A DNA stretch of 64,000 nt from Cydia pomonella (GCF_033807575.1 NC_084711.1:12524001-12588000), one strand, 5' to 3'; numbered from the stretch's first letter, positions 22,275-33,389 are shown. Numbers and translations are program-made. Notes: a model not told the origin generated them from the sequence alone.

Positions 22275-22690
22275 TAGGGTTCCGTACCAAAAAGGTACAA
22301 AAGGAACCCATATGGTGCGACTCCGCCCGTCCATCTATCTGTTTGTCAGTCTGTCATATCGCTAAATATCTCGAGAACCACTTAAGCTATCGATTTGAAA
22401 TCTGTAATAGTTATGAACAGCGCTAATCCAGACACATTAAAAGTATTTAATATTTTTTATTATTAACTATGGAAAATGCCCAATATGAAGAAGGGGCAAT
22501 ATTTCAGTCTAGTAACTAAGTCAAGTGGGGTATAATTTTTTTATAGAGAATAATAAATGATTTATTAAGGAAAATGTGAAAAAATACTCTGTTCAAGTCT
22601 TTTGCCTTTATAGTTACATGAGATAATTCAAACTTTGTACGGAACCCTCGGTGCGCGAGTAAAACGAACTCGCACTTGACCGGTTTTTTG
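22275..22690 (-). repeat. GGGTTCCGTA-family dispersed repeat, inverted copy
   Basis: The plus strand opens TTAGGGTTCCGTACCAAAAA and ACTCCGCCCGTCC...CTGTTTGTCAGTCTGTC, and closes TTGTACGGAACCCTCGGTGC, AACTCGCACTTGACCGG. Both ends are present (about 415 bp), inverted relative to the copy at 299-700. Confidence 0.8.
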
Positions 22691-22850
22691 TTATGGGTTA
22701 ACTTGTATTATTGTTGCGTTATTGCATTGTTTTCATTGAGTCAATTTAAATACAAATAAAGAAGAAATGTATAAAGTACCGTAGAACGACCTAACTATAG
22801 TACAAAGCTTCCAACTATGGTCAAAAAACTAACTCTAATATCTTCGTTCA

Positions 22851-22961
22851 GGGGCCCATTTCTCGAACGGTATTAGTCTAATATTATGTTGCCATGGTAA
22901 CCCCTACGACTTGACTATTCGTGGATTAATATTGGTGTAATACTGTTCGAGAAATGGCCCC
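22851..22961. mobile_element. 111-bp TIR element (GGGGCC ends)
   Basis: The left end GGGGCCCATTTCTCGAACGG and TATTA faces TAATACTGTTCGAGAAATGG and CCCC on the right: TIRs of about 25 bp with two differences. The interior carries a TTGCCATGGTAACCCCTA palindromic centre. It is non-coding and its superfamily is unassigned. Confidence 0.75.
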
Positions 22962-23179
22962 ATGTGTGTTTACTATTTGAATGTCGCAAATCTAAGGTAA
23001 AATATTTTAATAAACGTGTGAACTGACAACAACAAAAAAAGGTTGGATGAGCTTGGGAGATGCTTGATCACGTCATGAATTATTATTTATTTATTTAAAC
23101 TTTATTGCAAAAAAGAAAATCTTCTTTATTCAATACAAAAAGCTATTCAAGCAAAAGCTGGTAATTTCGCGGCTTACAT

Positions 23180-23340
23180 CGTTTTAATAAGAAGATAACT
23201 TTTTTGGAAAAATCTCATACATACATACGGATAGACGGACGGATGGTCAGTCGTCAGATGACCGCCTGGTCACTACGAAATTATTAGGGTTCCGCTTTAG
23301 CCATTTTGACTACAGATACTAGGGTTCTGTACAATTACTG
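23180..23340 (+). repeat. GGGTTCCGTA-family 3' fragment
   Basis: A decayed tail with CATACGGATAGACGGACGG and ATTATTAGGGTTCCGCTTTAG, then CTAGGGTTCTGTAC. Both ends are lost. Confidence 0.5.
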
Positions 23341-23705
23341 AATTGATCATTTATTCATTTAAAATTACAAATAGCAGACTTATAATCAGCAATTAGGTAC
23401 TAAAATATTAGACGATAAATGGACATGTCGCATTTATTTTACCGACACAGGCAGAGGCATATTTATTTTCCAGCGATAAATAATGGAATAAAATCACACT
23501 CATCTCTGAAACATTTTTCCGAAAGTGCCTTTATAAAATATTCGCGTTTAGACCGTGAACATACATTATTACAGTTATCTTACCTGTAGTCATTCTAAAA
23601 TATGTAATTTACGGTTCAGGATTTTATTTCTTGTTAAATCCACTACTTCCATTTAAATATAAAGTACAAAGCCTAGCACAACGTATCGAGATTACCTACG
23701 TTTCT
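23341..23705. other. unassigned AT-rich sequence
   Basis: Nothing recognised. Confidence 0.4.
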
Positions 23706-23858
23706 TAAATAAACTAACTAACTAACTAACTATTGTGGCGCAGTGATCCAAAGAGGGTCTTGGCCTCCAAAACGAGAGAACGCCACCTGTCCCGATCCTG
23801 TGCCACTTCCTGCCAGTTATCGGCTTTGAGTTGGCACAGATCCGCCTGTACACTGTCT
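23706..23858 (-). mobile_element. 5'-truncated RTE-like LINE 3' end with GTTA tail
   Basis: On the minus strand a short coding tail runs directly into a tandem GTTA tract (plus strand AACTAACTAACTAAC at 23712-23730). Extreme 5' truncation with a short tandem tail is typical of LINE insertions. A target duplication was not identified. Confidence 0.75.
23726..23858 (-). pseudogene. LINE ORF C-terminal remnant
   Basis: An uninterrupted minus-strand frame reads LCQLKADNWQEVAQDRDRW, then RSLVLEAKTLFGSLRHNS and a stop at 23726-23728. The motif W..VAQDRDRWRSL followed by a small basic tail is the conserved end of RTE-type LINE proteins, comparable to AEDRHKWKSL in the remnant at 21780-22190, although the two are clearly different elements. 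The frame is about 43 codons with no internal stop, so the insertion is relatively young. It has no catalytic domain and no function by itself. Confidence 0.8.
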
Positions 23859-24009
23859 TAAATACTTATTATAATTTTATAAACATGCACACTCTTTACA
23901 CACACTCGTGCACAGCGAGTACATCGTCATTAAGATTTTCAGTGAGTTGGAAGTTTATTTTCGCGACAATATTCTGTGTTTTAAATAAACATGAGAAAAG
24001 GCGTATTTA

Positions 24010-24095
24010 CATGGCCTTTTTTATACTACGTCAGTGGCAAACAAGCATACGGCCCGCCTGATGGTAAGCTGTCTCCATGTGGCCTTATTTGTAAT
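24010..24095 (+). repeat. ATACCACGTCGGTGG repeat tail, plus-strand copy
   Basis: It reads TTTTTTATACTACGTCAGTGG, CAAACAAGCATACGGCCCGCC and TGATGGTAAGC. It is the same family as the inverted copy at 8265-8460. Overlapping frames of about 60-76 codons are shadows. Confidence 0.65.
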
Positions 24096-26748
24096 GCTGA
24101 CCAGGTTCAAGAAGAGAGTTACTTTTTCTACCCAACCATATTAATAAAATCCAAAAATAATACTGTTAAGCTAGGTATTTAAAGTAGGCCATGAACTCTT
24201 GCATGTCGATAAAAAAACTATTACAAATATAGATTAAAAGCGTGCTCCCCTAAACCTGCCTTAAGCACAGACAGAACAGAATACTTATCTCAAAATAGTG
24301 CGGCTAATTGCGTTTCATAACAGCTCGCTCAAGGGATGCCAGGGTATATTTAGTAGCGCGTGTGCGGGGTGCGGGGGGTCCGGTGACGCGGAAGCGTAGG
24401 GCGGGCGGAGGGCGTTGACCGTGAACGTGGGGCGGCATCGATCGGGCGGCCATACCCTCGCGCAACGGGAAAGTGTATGCCATCGCTGGCGCGCGGCGCG
24501 GCGCCGGCGGCCACCGCGTGCTGACTCACGGCATGCTACGCTGACTTAGCGGGCACTAGAGAGTCGAGAGCTCATGCAACTAGTGCACTCTCCGATTATA
24601 GATTCTTACGGAAAATTCAGTCAAGTTACACTGGTTCATTTTGGCAAATGCTCGCGCTCACATACGCAACATGCAACTGTCTGGAGTGTTATTAAGTCTC
24701 CATAGTTAAGAAGAATTAAATAATTCATCAACGTAACTGCGTTACAATTATTTTTGTTTAAGTTTAGTCAGTAACTTCAGTAAAAGGGATTAAATTTACC
24801 TTTGTGTATTTTTAAGATAACAAATAAAAAAAAGTTGTCCTATTTTAGATTTATTTATGTACAGTTCCTTTACGAAACCTATTGTGCCGATTGTGCGGAG
24901 TCGGCGAGCAATGTAGGTGTATAGCGAATCTTCTTTATAGAAAATCTTCGTCGCGCGAGAAATATAGTAATTCTAATCTGCAGGTGTTTAATTATTACAG
25001 GTACAGCCCTAGAGAAAATACTAAATAGGCGTCAAGGGCAACGGGTACACAGACGCGTTTGCCACGCGGTGTAAAGCGCGCAATGTACAGCGTTGTGGAA
25101 AACATACCGACGCGAACGGGCGCTCTAGTAGGCTTACTAACCTATTCAAAAAGCTATCGCCATGCTTCAGTATAACTTGACACCCCGATTTGTAGCAGCT
25201 ATGTGTTATCGCATGCCAAAATTATACCGGTCTCGTGACAAACTGGTAAGTAAGCGTTGCCAATAAGACGCTTACTCTTTGCAGTTGACTTACGACGCCT
25301 CCCTGACGTGAGCGTGAGTTGTGATGAAATTACTAATTAACACAATTACGGGAATTGCTGTAACTCGTTAGCTTTTTCGATTTTATATAGGGTAAATAAA
25401 ACGTGTGCTCGGTGTAAAAGGAGCTGTGGAATGCTTTCAAGTATCTACTCGTATCGTAGGTAATTAAGTAGACACTTAGGCAGTAGATGGATAGAAAAGT
25501 ATGGTAGGTATGTTAAAGCATATCTTGTAGTACCATACCAAGTAGTACCTACTTTTGTTAAACATTAAATCACTATGAAGTTCTATTTTAACTGCAAATT
25601 TAGCATGGCTTTGATACAACACGTATATAAACACTCATTTAAAAGCAATATTATAAAAAAGTTTAAACATTTTTATACCTTTAGAAATGCGCGTCGCAGT
25701 AATTACAAAATTAAATAAAGTTACAATGCCGTAATACCCAATCGATTCGATTGGAATTCCTTAACATGCCCACTAGCATAACGTAATCCCTTGGGGCAGG
25801 CCCGCGCCCGTGCCCTTGCCGCGCTGAGAGGGTGTCTCGACTCTCGACTCCTTGCATCTCCGGCCTATTTTATATTATTTAAGTCGCAGAGTGAAATTGG
25901 ATCAGTTCTTGAACAAGGTTATACGTGGCCTTTGATACTCTTAAGTAATTCTTCAGTTAATTATATTATGTTGATGGAAGGACAGAAATGTTAATGGTTT
26001 ATTTGAACTTAAGGTGTCATATACTTATAGGAGTTTACTAATAAATGACTAATAACGATAACTCTTGTAGCTGTTACGTCATTTATTCTTTTGCCAAAAT
26101 TGCAAAAACAGAACCCTTTTAATTGATTATAAGAACATAAAGAGGTTAGCCTAGTACAATTACTAGTGATTATTAAAACTTTAAAAAAACACTAACAATA
26201 AGTTATGAGTATACATTACAATCATGCAATTTTGTTTATAATTATATCACTTATTATATTTAAATTGGTATAATAATGTAAGAGGAAGGAATGAGGATAC
26301 AAACCTTACCAAAACCTGAAATAAAATAAACACTTGTATAAAAAACGCCCTCTGACTAGATCAATAGTTGCACGTCCCTCGCGCCTTCTCCTTATTTTAC
26401 TTTCCTTCAAATCTTTACCTGTTAGCAACCCTCTCTGTTACTCGTCATCGAATGAGGGTATAAAAGTTAGTAGGGTGTGTTGGTCACGGGGGTAGAGTAT
26501 TATCATGGTAGACATAGAGCAATATATATGCATACCTGCAAATAAAAAGTCAATTTGATTACAGTGTTTGTTTCGTGCGTTGTAGCACTCCTCTATGTTG
26601 TCCACAATGTTAACTGAGAATTAGTAAACTACATTGCAACGACATAATATCCTCCGATGGGCCGTTGAGAGTGTTGCTGTGCATAGGAATGGTCACTAGA
26701 TAAGTTTTGCAATAGACAAATATGAAATGAGATGGTTTACAGTCTGTT
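24096..26748. other. unassigned sequence with several GC-rich islands
   Basis: GC/CpG-rich islands occur at 24355-24545 (GCGCGCGGCGCGGCGCCGG), 25035-25125 and 25785-25862, separated by AT-rich DNA. They resemble promoter or enhancer cores in composition only. No exon or splice pattern could be argued. Nothing else recognised over 2.6 kb. Confidence 0.35.
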
Positions 26749-26814
26749 CGGAAAGAGAAGAGTCGTGGAATGTAAATACTATTGGGCATACATTCCACAA
26801 CTCTTCTCTTTCCG
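26749..26814. repeat. fold-back element, GGAAAGAGAAGAGTC family, copy A
   Basis: Arms 26749-26774 and 26789-26814 (CGGAAAGAGAAGAGTCGTGG plus AATGTA) pair with one mismatch around a 14-base loop. Near-identical arms recur at 34511-34571 and 38338-38396, so this is a family of short hairpin elements. No coding potential. Confidence 0.9.
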
Positions 26815-26824
26815 CACTCACACA

Positions 26825-27090
26825 CATCACATCACATATATTTTTTTAAACTTCCATAGACAATGTTTGGCCGGAAAATCATTTACTATATTTTTAAATA
26901 TACTAATTAAAAATAGATTTAAACTTTGAAATAGTCGGCGTGGGCTAAGGGCGATTTACGCATATTTTATGCAACATTTTAATTTCATACAATGTTTAGA
27001 TTTTTGAGCATGTAAATTTAAAAAGAAAGTAAATGTTTTCCGGCCAATTTTTGTCTATGGAAATATATTTTTTTAAATATATGTGATAGG
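26825..27090. mobile_element. inverted-repeat element with GGCCGGAAAA arms
   Basis: The left arm (26826-26900: ACATATATTTTTTTAAACTT, CCATAGACAATGTTTGGCCGG) is complemented by the right arm (about 26995-27088: GGCCAATTTTTGTCTATGG, AAATATATGT). Arms are about 70 bp with scattered differences and small indels. It starts about 10 bp after fold-back copy A. Non-coding. Confidence 0.65.
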
Positions 27091-27663
27091 CCTCCTCTTT
27101 GTTTTATATTGGTTTATTGCAAAACTTATCTTAGTGACCAATGTACAACTTCAAACCTTGCTGATTTACTATTAATTATAAGATTTATATTGAAAAACAA
27201 TAAAAAAGTTGGTATTAATATGTGACATTTGACAAGTCCAATGCCAAAAAATTGAGTTCTTTAACAAAGTATTTGGTTATAGTTTTTAAAATGTCTATCA
27301 GATAGTAAGTGTACAAGTAATACTTATGTGCCATGTTATAAATAATGTGCATTTCTTCAAGAGCGTCTTACAATAGTTGCTGAACATTTTCCATTTATTT
27401 CCGGTATATAATAAAAACGCGCCCCAACGCGGGAGATGGGTAGCCGTGTGATAAGGTGGCAGGGGGTGAATGTCGGGCAAGGGCGGCGTCTGAGTCACGG
27501 CCGCCAGCGATCAATACTGCAGCGGGAAATGCGTGCGTGCGTTTGCCGGTCACTGGTGCACTACGCATGTCTCACGGCGGGGGCTTGGCGATTTAGCGCC
27601 TTTTGTGCTTTGGGGACGCAGTAATGAAATAATTTCAACTCAAGACGTGCCCCTACAGGCGTG
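27091..27663. other. unassigned sequence with GC island
   Basis: The GC-rich block 27418-27610 (GGGCAAGGGCGGCGTC...CACGGCCGCCAGCG) has a 62-codon frame without recognisable domain. The flank is AT-rich. Confidence 0.35.
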
Positions 27664-27775
27664 TTATGATGGCTTTATCCATATCCTCGTGATAAAATAA
27701 GTGTCACTTTTTAACACCACACGATTGAAAGCTCGTTTTCACGCTGTCACGTAGACAAATAGGTATGACCATCAT
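27664..27775. mobile_element. ATGATGG-ended MITE, copy 2
   Basis: It starts TTATGATGGCTTTATCC and ends TATGACCATCATG, so ATGATGG/CCATCAT are the TIR tips. The core GTGATAAAATAAGTGTCACT matches copy 1 at 20631-20746. Confidence 0.75.
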
Positions 27776-27929
27776 GTCATGTCTACATAGTAATGTAGAT
27801 TTAGCGTGTCGTGTTGACGCGTTCGATGCTTGATCTTTAATGTACGAGTGAATTCTGTATTTACAGATAGTAGGAATTTCTTTAACTCTTTAACACGAAA
27901 AATTTCATTGATCATAAAAAGTAGCAGTT

Positions 27930-28014
27930 ATTTTATATTAAAGGAAAAAAATGGAATCAATTACGCTTCCAGTTACAGTTACATTTTTTCAATTTTTTTC
28001 CTTTAATATAAAAT
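27930..28014. repeat. AT-rich inverted repeat (fold-back)
   Basis: ATTTTATATTAAAGGAAAAAA (27930-27950) faces TTTTTTCCTTTAATATAAAAT (27994-28014): 21-bp perfect arms with a loop of about 43 bases. No other copy seen. Confidence 0.8.
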
Positions 28015-28142
28015 TTAGAGTATCGCTTACAGTCGTATTTGTGGTAAAAAATGGATGGAAAAATGCTTAAGTAGCAGTTAATCTCCTAGAAGTCGCCAGG
28101 TTCGCTTACTAGTTATTTGATTAGAATCGTCAACTAGCGACA

Positions 28143-28189
28143 ATAATGAATGGTTACAAAAAGGAAACCTTTTTGTAACCATTCATTAT
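28143..28189. repeat. perfect 22-bp hairpin with 3-base loop
   Basis: ATAATGAATGGTTACAAAAA plus GG (28143-28164) and its exact complement (28168-28189) surround AAA. It is extremely tight and could extrude as a cruciform. No second copy was noticed. Confidence 0.9.
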
Positions 28190-29474
28190 CATCATGCCCT
28201 TGATACAAGGAACCCGTTGTCCTAAATTTCATAATTATACTTAGGAAAATCAAGTAATTGTCTCTACAATACAAATTAGTCAAATATTTTTTTCCTAAAT
28301 GTATCATTATCATCTTACACTTTAAAAAAATAATGTGTTCAGTAATTTCACTGGAACTAATATAGAGCATTGTTAAAATATTTTTAGTTACGTCATTTCA
28401 GCATTCAAAATTGATGGCCAAAGTAATTACTATGTATTACACGACGAAGTCCAAGGTTGCCTCTCAAACAACACGATCGTTTTTAGTTTGGTTTTCTTTT
28501 CTTCGTTGAGTTATTAAGAGCTTTTTTATCGGTAATAGTTGGAGTGTGTTTATTTGATGTCTTGTAAAAATCACTATCTGATCGCATTCACTTTTCTTAA
28601 CAATATGTTGTAGTAAGAGGAGTATGTGATGCCAGAAAACCATTGGTATATATATACGTTTATAAGCGCGGACATTACTATTTAATCATTTATTTTCATA
28701 AGACACGGTACCAAGGTGTTACATTAAAATAGTACTGCCAAGCTGTTTAACAGTTTGATGGCAGTTAGTTTCGCTCTTGATATACATTTGTGTCAGGTAA
28801 ATATAAACATGCTGTATTTTTTACCTTAACAACTAAGCATGCAAAATTACTATTATTATTCATCGCATAGTGAAGATAAAACTATGGGTATATTTACTAT
28901 AAAAACCTATGGGCATGAGTATATATACGTTAAAAAAATTGAATAGTCGTAGGTCGTAGGCCTGCCATTCCTGACAAATTGTTTGTTTCTCCGGGTATAG
29001 ATAGGGTTACCTCCAATTTCCGTCGTCGCCGGCGGCGCCGGCCGGTGCTGCCGGGGGGCAGGGCGTCCAGACTGCCTGTCTGGCTCTATTGGATTCTAAG
29101 TTCATATTTAAGGTTCAGTAATTACCTGCCTAAATGCGCAGTCAATATAAAGGTATATATTTACCCATATACCTTTACCTACGTTTCTGTTATGACTTAA
29201 CACGGTAATAGCTTCTTTTTCTAGTATAAGTTTCACCTCATTGATTATATCAATGCAAGTTCGTTTGATCGTAGATAATGTTATTTGACATTACTTATAT
29301 ATATACTTGTGGTTTGTATAAAAAACAAATTACGACTAAAATAGCCAAAGTGTCACGACTCATAAAGTCTTGATGTCACCGTATTATCATAATATTCATT
29401 ATATCCCGTTGAGTAGGTACATTAATAAATGTCATGGTTTCATCTTATATAGCTATATTATGTAATTTAATTTA
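28190..29474. other. unassigned AT-rich sequence
   Basis: A 60-bp GC patch at 29020-29085 (CGTCGTCGCCGGCGGCGCCG) is the only departure. No gene recognised. Confidence 0.35.
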
Positions 29475-30570
29475 ACTAGCTGTTGCCCGCTACTTCGTAC
29501 GCGTGGATAAGTATGTTTGGTGGTTATATACATGAGCATAGAACATTATGCAGCAAAAGATAGCAGTAGGGACGGTTAATCATTTATTAATAATTATAAA
29601 ACGCATGAGATTTGTCTGTCACAAACTAAGAAGTTTCAAATCTAACTGAAAAATAATAATCTCGATATAGTCCATCTCAATCCCCTTAGAACATTTTCAA
29701 GTCCACTATTTAAAATAAAATCGCTCCCGATGCTAACTTTCAACCCATTTTAACTCCCTTAGGGAATAATTTCATAAAACCTTGAAATCACTTTCCTTGT
29801 TTTCTATTATTGTGTCTTTTTACGATATAGTTCACTACAAATTAATTTAGTTTAGTTTTCAACCCGTTTTTCAACAACTTAGGGAATGAATTTTCAAAAA
29901 CGGTGAAATCAGTTTTTGTTTATTTTAATTTGTCCTTTTGCCAAGTTTCAAGTTCTTAGGTTAAAAGAAAACTTGTACCACATACAAATTTTGAACCCCT
30001 TTTTTAACCCTTTTAGGGGATGAATTTATAAAAGCACTGATATTTCTTTTCTTGTATCTAATTATATGCCATTTTCTACAAGTATTCAAGTTCGGCATAC
30101 ACAAAAATATTTGATCTCCATGCCAACTTTCAACCCCTTTTTCACCACCTTGGGGGATAAATTTTCAAAAACACTGAAATCAGTTTTTGTTCTTATTTAA
30201 TAATATACCTTATAACGAAGTTTTAAGTTTCTAAATTAAAATAAAATATGGACCCCAAGACAAACTTTCATCCCCATTCTAACCCCCTTAAGAGTTGAAT
30301 TTTCAATATCGTTTAATCAACTTTATTTGTAATCTTATATTATTTCTTTCTAATAAGTTTTCAAGTATTTGTAATGGATTCAAACTTTCAACCTCTTTAT
30401 ACCCCTTGGAAGGGATGAATTTTTAATATGCCTTTATACAAAGTTTCAAGTCCTGAACTCAAAGAAATGTTTGATCTCCATACAAACTGTCATCCCCTTT
30501 TTAACCCCTTTAGGGGTTGAATTTCTCTAAATCACTTCTATTTCTTGTACACATTATAAATGTAACCTAG
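29475..30570 (+). repeat. RTE-associated repeat with internal tandem array
   Basis: It opens CTAGCTGTTGCCCGC and ACTTCGTACGCGTGG, the hallmark of a widespread lepidopteran RTE-type 3' repeat. From 29735 the motif AACTTTCAACCCC...TTAGGGGATGAATTTTCAAAAA (variants) recurs at 29735, 29854, 29986, 30125, 30263, 30383 and 30485. That is about seven diverged direct units of 102-139 bp. Each unit also holds a TTTCAAGTTCTTAGGTTAAA-like spacer. No coding part was found. Confidence 0.75.
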
Positions 30571-32084
30571 TTTTCAACTTTCTAGCATTTGTAGTTTCGG
30601 CTCTACGTTGATGAGTCAGAAATGTTATATCGTACTTATGCAGAATTGTAGCCGGTTGTATAGACTCGTAACATATGTAGGTACATATAATTATCATGTT
30701 GATGATAAAAAATGCTAAACATTGGCTTAATTTTACGTAAAGTTCTTGATATTTGTGTTGTTTATTTGAAACCCAACGAACTAGAATAACTATAGATGTC
30801 ATAAGAAACATTGCTCACCTATTTTATACAGAAGTTTATGTATTTAATCCTAAGATATTTGAAGCTAATGCTAGGATTGCCCATTATCCTGAAGTAGCCC
30901 TTGTTGCAACGATTTACGAGCTTTATTTCTATACTAAATTGACGTGGGCAATGCAGACAAAAACTTGAGGATAACTTTACCCGCCCTCTAAATTGCCAAA
31001 AAAGTGGGTTAAATAATGGTTCAAAAAATCTTTTTGCAAATAAAATTATGCACATGATCACATTGGATGCAGTAAGTAAGGAAAAATGTTAGCCTTGCTC
31101 ATTTTTTGTGTTTTTCGAAAATAGCGGGCAAAGTTAGCTTTTTTGACGGTGTTAAATCAACAAGAGCCCGCAATAGTTACGACCTGTGCAACCTGAATTC
31201 AGTATTGTTGATCAAATAATTTCCTCATATTAATATAAATGAAAAATCGCTGGAATATTCGTATTTATACAAACGTATCTGTAAGACTTAGTTCTTGTTA
31301 TACAAGCTCTCGGCAAAGACCTTGGTGTTGGTCAAGTGCAAGGTAAATGCGGCACGAACGCACGATTACGTAACGAAGGTTGGCAGTCTCCACGCTACCG
31401 AAACAAAACAACATGTGATAAAAGTATCTGCTTAACAAAAGGGTAGAACGAAACTAAAAATTAGTTACTCATTACAGCAAATAAGGGGTTGTCACCGATT
31501 GCGAATACGAGTAGTGTGATACATTCGGGCGCACGTAATCGAGATGATTTAGGAATACAAATCAAGCAATCCCTGTTGCGATGGAGTTTAAGTTTATGTA
31601 TCTACAGAACAGTCTCATTAAAATAAATATCTACTCAAAATCTTTATGAAAAACAATTTCTATTATGTTTGTACTTATCCCATGTGGAATAAAATTTGAG
31701 ATTTTATAATAAATGTACCTAAATGACACAATGTTACATTACCTAATTTCTTCTTAACCTGTAAATATACTAATTACTCAAGACTACGCAAAGTCAGATA
31801 ACCTTGAGGTCGTCCTGATTGACTCCACGAAATATTAACATTTTATATTGACGTGCGATATAATCGATGAATGCATATGTTTACCTTGACTGCACATGTT
31901 GATTTAAAAAAGGTCGTGCGGTTAGTATGCTACGTATGTATTGACGATAATAAGATGAGTTCTAATTATGATAATTATGTAGGTGTATGTGTATGTATAT
32001 CTTTATCTAGATTTACAATCGAAATATAAAATAATATTGTATCCTTTTAATTATTAATTAAATACGTATTACGGCTTGCCCTTT
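30571..32084. other. unassigned AT-rich sequence
   Basis: About 1.5 kb. Frames at 30753-31061 (71-85 codons) on both strands look spurious. No TIR, tail or recognised repeat. Confidence 0.35.
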
Positions 32085-32252
32085 GCGACAGTTAAACGAG
32101 TCGGACTCGCCCACCGAGGGTTCCGTACTTTATAGTATTTGTTGTTATAGCGGCAACTGAAATACATCATCTGTGAAAATTTCCAGCCTGGTGACAGACG
32201 GACAGACGGACGGACAGCGAAGTCTAAGTAATAGGGTCCCGTTTTACCCTTT
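32085..32252 (+). repeat. GGGTTCCGTA-family dispersed repeat, short copy
   Basis: It reads GAGTCGGACTCGCCCACCG, AGGGTTCCGTACTTTATAG, ACAGACGGACAGACGGACGG and ATAGGGTCCCGTTTTACCC. Both ends are present but the body is much shorter than in other copies. Confidence 0.75.
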
Positions 32253-32269
32253 GAATGATATTTGTATGT

Positions 32270-32367
32270 CAGTGTAAAAAGTGACGTTTCTTCAAACAAA
32301 AACGTCACTTTTGTCATATCGTATCTAGACCTAATATTTGACATATCTTAAAGTTGGAATCGGGCCG
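32270..32367. mobile_element. CGGCCCGA-ended MITE, truncated copy
   Basis: It contains the facing pair AAAAAGTGACGTTTCTTC and AAACAAAAACGTCACTTTT and a right end GGAATCGGGCCG. It is related to 57699-57813 and, by its end, to 52606-52848. The left TIR is missing, and it abuts a GGGTTCCGTA-family copy. Confidence 0.55.
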
Positions 32368-32848
32368 ACAGTTTACCTTTATACCTACATTCCTGGAAAA
32401 TCGTCAGTACATTTGTATATCCGCCTGACCAGCGCTTCGCCATTATGCTTGCGTGTGTTTTGTGGCATTGAACACTAATAATAGGTGAACTTGACATTGA
32501 GAACGGAGGTTCGTCATCATTACGAGAGCTGCTATCTCTTCCGCACAACCCGGATTGCGTTAAGGTAGGAAAGGGACGGGTGGCCACATCTTTCTGTGTT
32601 CGCGGCTGTTTGTAGGTCAGTCGTGTTATTTATTCGGAACGATAGTCGGAAAGTCGGCTGGAGGTTGCATTACGTATTTCTTTATTGACGCTTCAATTCA
32701 GTATAATTTGATAATGCGCATGATAAATTAGCACCGACCGAGGTGTTGACGTCGATTCTATACTCATGGTATGATTTCAGCTGATTAAATAGGTAATGTT
32801 CAAGTTGTAGGCAATAGTAAATTTATTAATTTAGTTGATCTGTACATT
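32368..32848. other. unassigned sequence
   Basis: Nothing recognised; short frames only. Confidence 0.4.
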
Positions 32849-32978
32849 TGTGTCGAAGTCTAGTCAAAGGTACCACTTACCATAAGGACGAGATTTGCTT
32901 GTATCTTTATACGAATAACCTGTTAAAGCATCCTTATGTCAAGCGAAAAAGTGGGACTTTTTGCTTGGAAACGACACA
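32849..32978. mobile_element. short TGTGTCG-ended MITE, copy 2
   Basis: TGTGTCGAAGTCTAGTCAAAG starts and ACGACACA ends the element. The core CATAAGGACGAGATTTGC...CCTGTTAAAGCATC is identical to copy 1 at 11273-11383. An extra 19 bp near the right side (AAAAAGTGGGACTTTTTGC, itself a small hairpin) accounts for the length difference. Confidence 0.75.
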
Positions 32979-33073
32979 TTTGCTGAACATTTAAGTTTCG
33001 AAAATGGCGAACACTTATTCCTATGTTTATATACTGTATCAAACAAACAAACAAGCTTTTCGTCACTTTCAAC

Positions 33074-33268
33074 CAGTACCCCTAGTATAAATTTTATAGA
33101 CATCATAACGTGACGAACGCGTTTGCGTTAAGTCTCATTTTGTATAGGATTTTGATTTTCCAAAACGTCCCGCTTGGCGCGCTCTTTCTAAATCCAATAC
33201 AAAATGAGACTAAACGCAAACGCGTACGTCACGTTTCAAAATCGAATTTATTTACACTAGGGGTACTG
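33074..33268. mobile_element. palindromic MITE, family P1 copy 2
   Basis: The outer arms CAGTACCCCTAGT and ACTAGGGGTACTG bracket inner arms CGTGACG(AA)CGCGTTTGCG and the facing CGCAAACGCGTACGTCACG, with a loop containing AAAACGTCCCGCTTGGCGCG. The loop and inner arms match copy 1 at 3451-3691. The outer 40 bp are unrelated to copy 1, so either the element boundary is at the inner arms or each copy inverted its own flank. Confidence 0.75.
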
Positions 33269-33389
33269 ATGAATTTCAATCTGCATTAGTTAACTTTTTC
33301 GTCAAATAGGGGTTAAAATGCATAAATTCACGATAACCTCATTAAGATAAAACCCTGTAACCTGGCATATATTAAATTGGGCTCTAAAA

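Noticed and set aside
25061..25080. GCCACGCGGTG resembling microRNA miR-124
   Set aside because: The seed and flanks do not match and no hairpin partner lies nearby.
29735..30560. CRISPR-like array because of regularly spaced repeats
   Set aside because: Units are diverged, the spacers are themselves repeated, the host is an animal, and the array sits in a retroelement tail.
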